From positions 1 through 28,642 of the forward strand of contig CAUYUA010000227.1 in assembly GCA_963575675.1 (NCBI GenBank): a stretch of DNA of 28,642 bases, in the 5' to 3' direction. Both the position numbers and the translations under genes were made by a program. This DNA is from CAUYUA01 sp963575675. Its GTDB lineage: Bacteria > Pseudomonadota > Alphaproteobacteria > Azospirillales > Azospirillaceae. The notes below the pieces were generated by a model. The model was not told where the DNA came from and made no database searches. It saw only the letters and a program-made list of their open reading frames with translations. Shown in pieces: positions 24,817 through 28,642 of the stretch. The stretch's first letter is position 1, and each line of letters starts with the position of its first letter.

Positions 24817-26892
24817 ATGTTAACCCGCCCGAGTTTGGTTTTTGTCGTCGGTCTTGTCCTGCGCCTCGGCCTGATAATGGCCATCGAGCCGGCGACGCAA
24901 AGTCACTGGTTCGGGCCGTTTCTCTCAGCATTGTTGAAGGCGCCGTCTTTCGATCCCTGGACCGATTTTTTGGCCAGTCAGGGAAACGTGCTTGCGTATC
25001 CCTATGGCCCGGTGATGTTGGTTTGGCATGCGATCGGCGGCATGGTTGGAGAAGCAATCGGCGTCTTTGCTCACGCGATCGGAATCCAGGACGTTGGCGC
25101 GATCGGTTTTCGTCTCAGTCTGTTTGCCGCTGATTTTCTGACGCTGATCTTCCTCAACCGGCTCTTTCCCAGACGGCGTCGTTTGCTTGAATGGTATTAC
25201 TGGCTGTCTCCGGTGGTTCTGTTTGTCACCTACATCAACGGTCAAACAGACATTATCCCGGTGATGTTTCTGGTGTTGGCGCTGCTGGCGCTACAGCGAA
25301 TGAACGGGATTGGCGCCGGGCTGGCTCTGACGTTTGCAATCGCCGCCAAATTCAGCATGGCGGTGGTCGTTCCGTTTACAGCCATTTATTTATGGCGAAA
25401 CAAAAAGTTGCGGCAATTGTTGCCCGCGTTCGGAATGTGGTTTTCTGCGGGAATTATCATGATATTGGGGCCGTGCTTTCTTTCTTCCGGCTTCCGAGTG
25501 ATGGTTCTCGGCAATCGCGAAGTTGATCGTTTGTACAATTTGTCTATTAATTTCAGCAATCAAATAAGTATCTATGTTGTTCCTTTGCTTTATATGCTTG
25601 CGCTCTACTACTTCTGGCGTCTACGGCGAATCAGCCATGCATTGTTGATGTCGGTGATGGGGGGGGCTTTTTATATGATCGTTCTGGCTACCCCTGTTCC
25701 TATCGGGTGGTATCTATGGCTCGTTCCGTTCTTGCTTGCGTATCAGTTTGCCAGCGATCGCACCGCAACCCTGCTTGTTGGCTTGTTCTCTATTTTGGTT
25801 GTTTCATATCATGTAATAAATTCGAGCTTAGCTGCTCCGGTGTGGTCCGCCGAACCGGCCTCACTCACCAATCCTTGGGCGCATTTGTTCCTCCCGCAGT
25901 TTCGTTCTCTATGGTTGACCGGAATTGAAGCGGTTGGTTTGGTTTTGGCCCTGCGTAGTATGCGGCATGGCGTATACCGCAATGAATTCCACCAAATAGG
26001 GCAGAAGGCTTTGGTGATCGGCATAGCAGGCGATTCCGCCGTCGGGAAGGACACCTTGAGTCAATCTCTCGCCGGACTATTTGGGGACCACTCTGTGATC
26101 CAGATTTCGGGTGACGACTATCACCTCTGGGAAAGACAGTCGCCGATGTGGTCCGTTGTGACCCATCTCGATCCACGGGCAAACGATATTCAGCGTCTTG
26201 AACATGAGACTTTGCAGCTTTTGCGAGGCCATCCGATCTCCTGCCGTCCCTATGATCATGGCACCGGTCGCTTCATGTCTCCTGTAAGCCAGAGACATAA
26301 CGACGTTATTATTCTGTCTGGGCTGCACACCTTGTATCCCCCTGCGGTGCGGGAGATGTTGGATGTCTCAATTTACCTTGATGTAGACGAAGAGGTTAGG
26401 ACGTATTGGAAATTACGGCGAGATGTTCGTGAACGCGGGCATAGCCCCGAGCGCGTCATCAACAGCATCGAAAAGCGCAGGCCAGACGCCAACCGCTTCA
26501 TCAAGCCCCAACGCGATCTGGCGGATATTGTTTTTCTGATCAGGCCAAACGTCCCGTTTGTCGCCACACTCGACATCGACAAACCGCTTCCACCGTTAGG
26601 TCTTCAGATTCATCTTAGAAACAACATCTCCCACACGAAATTGGTGCGGTTCTTGATTGCGCTGGGAGAAGTCAGCGTTGACGTTGAACCACCCGAAAAT
26701 TTGTCCGAAACGACGGTCATGATCGAAGGGGAAATTGACGGGCGAGATATTGCGCTAATCGGCGAACGGTTGCTGGGCCCATTCCTGGATTTTCTCGATA
26801 CAGTTCCAAAATGGCAGAGCGGCATGGCGGGAGTTATGCAATTGTTCATTCTGACCTATCTGCAACATAAGTTGCTGCCACGGATAAACTAA
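24817..26892 (+). CDS. Polytopic membrane domain fused to uridine-kinase-like P-loop kinase
   Basis: From ATG 24817 the protein has 691 residues. Residues 1-385 form about ten membrane segments in a GT-C/mannosyltransferase-like pattern (YPYGPVMLVWHA, YYWLSPVVLFVTYINGQTD, AAKFSMAVVVPF). After a short linker, residues 398-590 are a uridine kinase/phosphoribulokinase-type domain with P-loop GIAGDSAVGKDT at 402-413 (Lys411), ISGDDYHLW, CRPYDHGTG and LDVDEEVRTYWKLRRDVRERG. About 100 C-terminal residues are unassigned. The kinase region has no break from the membrane region, so it is a true fusion as read. A longer frame from 24754 overlaps the upstream gene and is less likely. The kinase probably phosphorylates a sugar, polyol or nucleoside at the cytoplasmic face, next to a membrane glycosyl-transfer site; the substrate is unknown. 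The stop TAA overlaps the next ATG. Confidence 0.82.
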   Translation: MLTRPSLVFVVGLVLRLGLIMAIEPATQSHWFGPFLSALLKAPSFDPWTDFLASQGNVLAYPYGPVMLVWHAIGGMVGEAIGVFAHAIGIQDVGAIGFRLSLFAADFLTLIFLNRLFPRRRRLLEWYYWLSPVVLFVTYINGQTDIIPVMFLVLALLALQRMNGIGAGLALTFAIAAKFSMAVVVPFTAIYLWRNKKLRQLLPAFGMWFSAGIIMILGPCFLSSGFRVMVLGNREVDRLYNLSINFSNQISIYVVPLLYMLALYYFWRLRRISHALLMSVMGGAFYMIVLATPVPIGWYLWLVPFLLAYQFASDRTATLLVGLFSILVVSYHVINSSLAAPVWSAEPASLTNPWAHLFLPQFRSLWLTGIEAVGLVLALRSMRHGVYRNEFHQIGQKALVIGIAGDSAVGKDTLSQSLAGLFGDHSVIQISGDDYHLWERQSPMWSVVTHLDPRANDIQRLEHETLQLLRGHPISCRPYDHGTGRFMSPVSQRHNDVIILSGLHTLYPPAVREMLDVSIYLDVDEEVRTYWKLRRDVRERGHSPERVINSIEKRRPDANRFIKPQRDLADIVFLIRPNVPFVATLDIDKPLPPLGLQIHLRNNISHTKLVRFLIALGEVSVDVEPPENLSETTVMIEGEIDGRDIALIGERLLGPFLDFLDTVPKWQSGMAGVMQLFILTYLQHKLLPRIN

Positions 26893-27644
26893 TGACCTTG
26901 AAAATCTACCGGCCGGAACGGTTTGATGTTCTGCCTGCGGCAGTGCTGGTTGACATCGACAATACAATTTACCCGTATGAGCCGGCCCATAACGCCGCCA
27001 TGAAATCGGTGTTTCAGCGTGTGTCTAGTTTGTTTGGCACAGCATCCGACAGCGAAGTCAAGGGGGCGTTCGATCAAGCGCGGCATGAAGTTAAGGGCAG
27101 GGTTGGAAATACCGCCGCATCCCACAGCCGGTTACTTTATTTTCATCGCATGATTGAGCTGATGGGAATGAAAACCCAGATCGTTGCAGCGCTCGACCTG
27201 GAGCAGGTCTATTGGAGGAACTTCTTAAAGCATTCGGAACTCTTCTCTGGATGTCGTGATTTTCTTCTTGAGCTGCGATCCGTTGGCATTGGATTGGCTG
27301 CCGTTACGGACATGACTTCTCAAATACAATTTCGTAAGCTGGTCTACTTCGGAATTGATGAGAGCTTTGACTTTGTCATTACCAGTGAAGAAGCCGGGAT
27401 AGAGAAGCCCGATAGACGCATCTTCCAGTTGGCGCTTGATAAGCTTGGATGTTCGGCTGATCGTGTCTGGATGATTGGCGACGATTTGCGTCGGGACATT
27501 GAAGGCGCCAAGGCTTTGGGAATGGTGACATTGCAAAAAACGCACATCGGCGTCATGGCGGGAAAAGGAGAGCAAAAAGCCGATGCTGCTTTTGAAGAGT
27601 TCGAAGTTCTAACGGAAACCCTATTGAGAGGCAGTCCCGACTGA
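26892..27644 (+). CDS. HAD-superfamily hydrolase (phosphatase)
   Basis: The 250-residue protein has all four HAD motifs: nucleophile Asp21 and Asp23 in LVDIDNTIYP, Thr in AAVTDMTS, Lys172 in GIEKPDRRIF, and Asp197-Asp198 in MIGDDLRRDIEGAKALGM. The cap is helical (type C1), as in the phosphoglycolate phosphatase and beta-phosphoglucomutase-like group. It would remove or move a phosphate on a small sugar or polyol phosphate made by the neighbouring enzymes. The ATG shares one base with the previous stop (TAATG), so it is translated with the membrane-kinase gene. It is the last intact gene of the cluster, ending four bases before the IS3 remnant. Confidence 0.9.
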   Translation: MTLKIYRPERFDVLPAAVLVDIDNTIYPYEPAHNAAMKSVFQRVSSLFGTASDSEVKGAFDQARHEVKGRVGNTAASHSRLLYFHRMIELMGMKTQIVAALDLEQVYWRNFLKHSELFSGCRDFLLELRSVGIGLAAVTDMTSQIQFRKLVYFGIDESFDFVITSEEAGIEKPDRRIFQLALDKLGCSADRVWMIGDDLRRDIEGAKALGMVTLQKTHIGVMAGKGEQKADAAFEEFEVLTETLLRGSPD

Positions 27645-27648
27645 AGAC

Positions 27649-27714
27649 TGAGGTGATCCCGTATCCCGGACAGGGTGATAAGCTTAGGTCGAATCCCTCA
27701 GGAGAGTTCGGATA
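27649..27714 (+). repeat. Solo right end of the IS3-family element (remnant)
   Basis: These 66 bases match the transposase-proximal end of the element at 4599-5861: the terminal repeat with a few changes (GATCCCGTATCCC instead of GGTCCCGGAATCCC), the AAGCTTAG motif, and the orfA leader with AGGAGAGTTCGG. The match stops within the orfA start codon (GGAT, then AAAAAG). No transposase or other end follows within the window. It is either the relic of a decayed copy or a one-ended event. Confidence 0.85.
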
Positions 27715-27872
27715 AAAAGTTGTTGCCAAGAAATTTGATTTGTATCGCATGTGTCCCTATCTATTATAGCGAAGATTTTTCAAATCTCACTGTGAAATGA
27801 TGTCAATTCTTCCGAGGAGGCATTGATTCAATGCAGCCGGATGATTGACTTACACAACGGGACATCAAAGCG

Positions 27873-28642
27873 ATGGTTTATATCTGGCGGCAAAAAATAA
27901 GGAAAGTTTTTCTCCTCGCGCCGCTGCTCGTGCTCGCCGGGTCACTTTTTGTTTGGTGGGCTTTCCGTCCGGCTCCGCCTATACAACTTGGCATGGTTGC
28001 GTGGCTCGGTTCCGGAACGGTAGTCGGTTCAAGTGAGATCAATGCTGGAGATCTCTTCTTGGAGGAGCATCCTGAAAGTCGTATTCGTATGCTGCCAGTG
28101 GATGATGAATGGAAACCTGAACGAACCGTTTCCGTTATCAAGGATGCCATCGACAAGGGGGTTCGCTTCTTCATCTCAACCCATCCGTCAAAATGCGCAG
28201 TGGTTAGCCTGCCGCTGTTTGCGAACTCTCATGCCCTCATCATTAACACCGCCTCAACCAGCCCTGCATTGAGCAGTCATGATGACACTTTCCTTCGTAT
28301 AGTTCCAGACGCCATACAGGAGCAACGCGCAATTGCCAAGTATGTGACCAAATGCCTGGGCAACGCATCCTGGTAATACAGGACGCAAGCAACCCTCCAT
28401 ATACTGATCCAGCTTTCACGGCCTTCGCCGCCGAGTTGGCAAGTGGCGCATTGATCATCACCGCCTTATGGTCGCAAATTTTAAGGCGGATGAATACCGA
28501 TCTCTCATGTTAGAACCTTACGATACACTCTATATTCTGGCGGGAACATTTCAGACCGCGATCGGAAACATCGCGCAGCTATTTCACTATCTTCAGCCGA
28601 CTGGATCCATCTTGCTAACGCCTTGGGCGCGTTCACCAGCAA
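27873..28642 (+). pseudogene. Branched-chain amino-acid-type ABC substrate-binding protein, two frameshifts, runs off window
   Basis: The first frame (167 residues, stop at 28376) has an N-terminal hydrophobic anchor (VFLLAPLLVLAGSLFVWWAF) and a type I periplasmic-binding fold (IQLGMVAWLGSG, FISTHPSKCAVVSLPLFANS, IINTASTSPALSSHDDTFLR, the last typical of Leu/Ile/Val-binding proteins). Homologous coding then continues in a second frame from about 28360 (ILVIQDASNPPYTDPAFTAF) and in a third from about 28450 (HHRLMVANFKADEYRSLMLE, then DTLYILAGTFQTAIGNIAQL) to the window edge. Two frameshifts therefore separate three pieces of one gene. Both breaks fall outside homopolymers, which favours true decay over sequencing error. 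The start at 27873 has no strong ribosome binding site. Confidence 0.8.

Noticed and set aside
1..28642. CRISPR array, tRNA or rRNA genes
   Set aside because: I saw no regularly spaced direct repeats and no cloverleaf or rRNA-like sequence in the window.

Overview
The window is an accessory, IS-rich region of a Gram-negative bacterium, most likely a proteobacterium. The evidence is a type 1 BREX cluster, IS3, IS5 and IS630 family elements, a GtrA/GT2/GT-C envelope glycan cluster, and a Leu/Ile/Val-type substrate-binding protein. I cannot name the genus. Base composition is uneven: the 9-15 kb and 18-20 kb parts look AT-richer than the 20-27 kb sugar cluster, which fits a mosaic of transferred blocks.

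Region 1 (1-8682, minus strand) is a BREX locus in the order brxA, brxB, brxC, pglX. One full IS3-family element (4599-5861, ATC target duplication) splits brxC exactly in frame. A second copy in the opposite orientation, of which only the last 51 bases are in the window, cuts pglX after codon 801. At both sites the TGA at the tip of the IS is the stop codon. pglZ and brxL would lie beyond the left edge if they still exist. As read, the locus should not make BrxC or PglX.

Region 2 (9050-13992, plus strand, divergent from BREX) is the most interesting part: three tightly coupled genes that overlap by ATGA. They encode a nitrilase-fold (Glu-Lys-Cys) protein with a long C-terminal extension, a 190-residue protein of unknown family, and a Rad50/SMC-like ABC ATPase with a zinc hook. 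This resembles the ABC-three-component (ABC-3C) conflict systems, here with a carbon-nitrogen hydrolase as the putative effector. The ATPase gene is out of frame at a run of eight T just before Walker B; seven T would restore the full protein. This could be a contingency switch, a transcriptional slippage site, or a sequencing error.

Region 3 (14.0-18.1 kb) holds an Rpn-family PD-(D/E)XK nuclease gene, a two-way terminator, a small membrane-protein gene that seems to have lost its start beside an IS5-family element, and a complete IS630-family element with a TA target duplication. The IS630 transposase has its ribosome binding site in a hairpin loop.

Region 4 (18.2-27.6 kb, plus strand) is an envelope or glycolipid gene cluster: a GT-C-like membrane protein, a class II aldolase, a protein with two tandem sugar nucleotidyltransferase domains, GtrA flippase, a GT2 glycosyltransferase, a GDPD-like phosphodiesterase, a membrane domain fused to a uridine-kinase-like P-loop kinase, and a HAD phosphatase. 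The last four are translationally coupled. The set suggests that an unusual phosphorylated sugar or polyol is made, activated and transferred to a polyprenyl- or lipid-linked glycan.

Region 5 (27.6-28.6 kb) has a solo right end of the same IS3 element, followed by a periplasmic binding protein pseudogene with two frameshifts that runs off the window.
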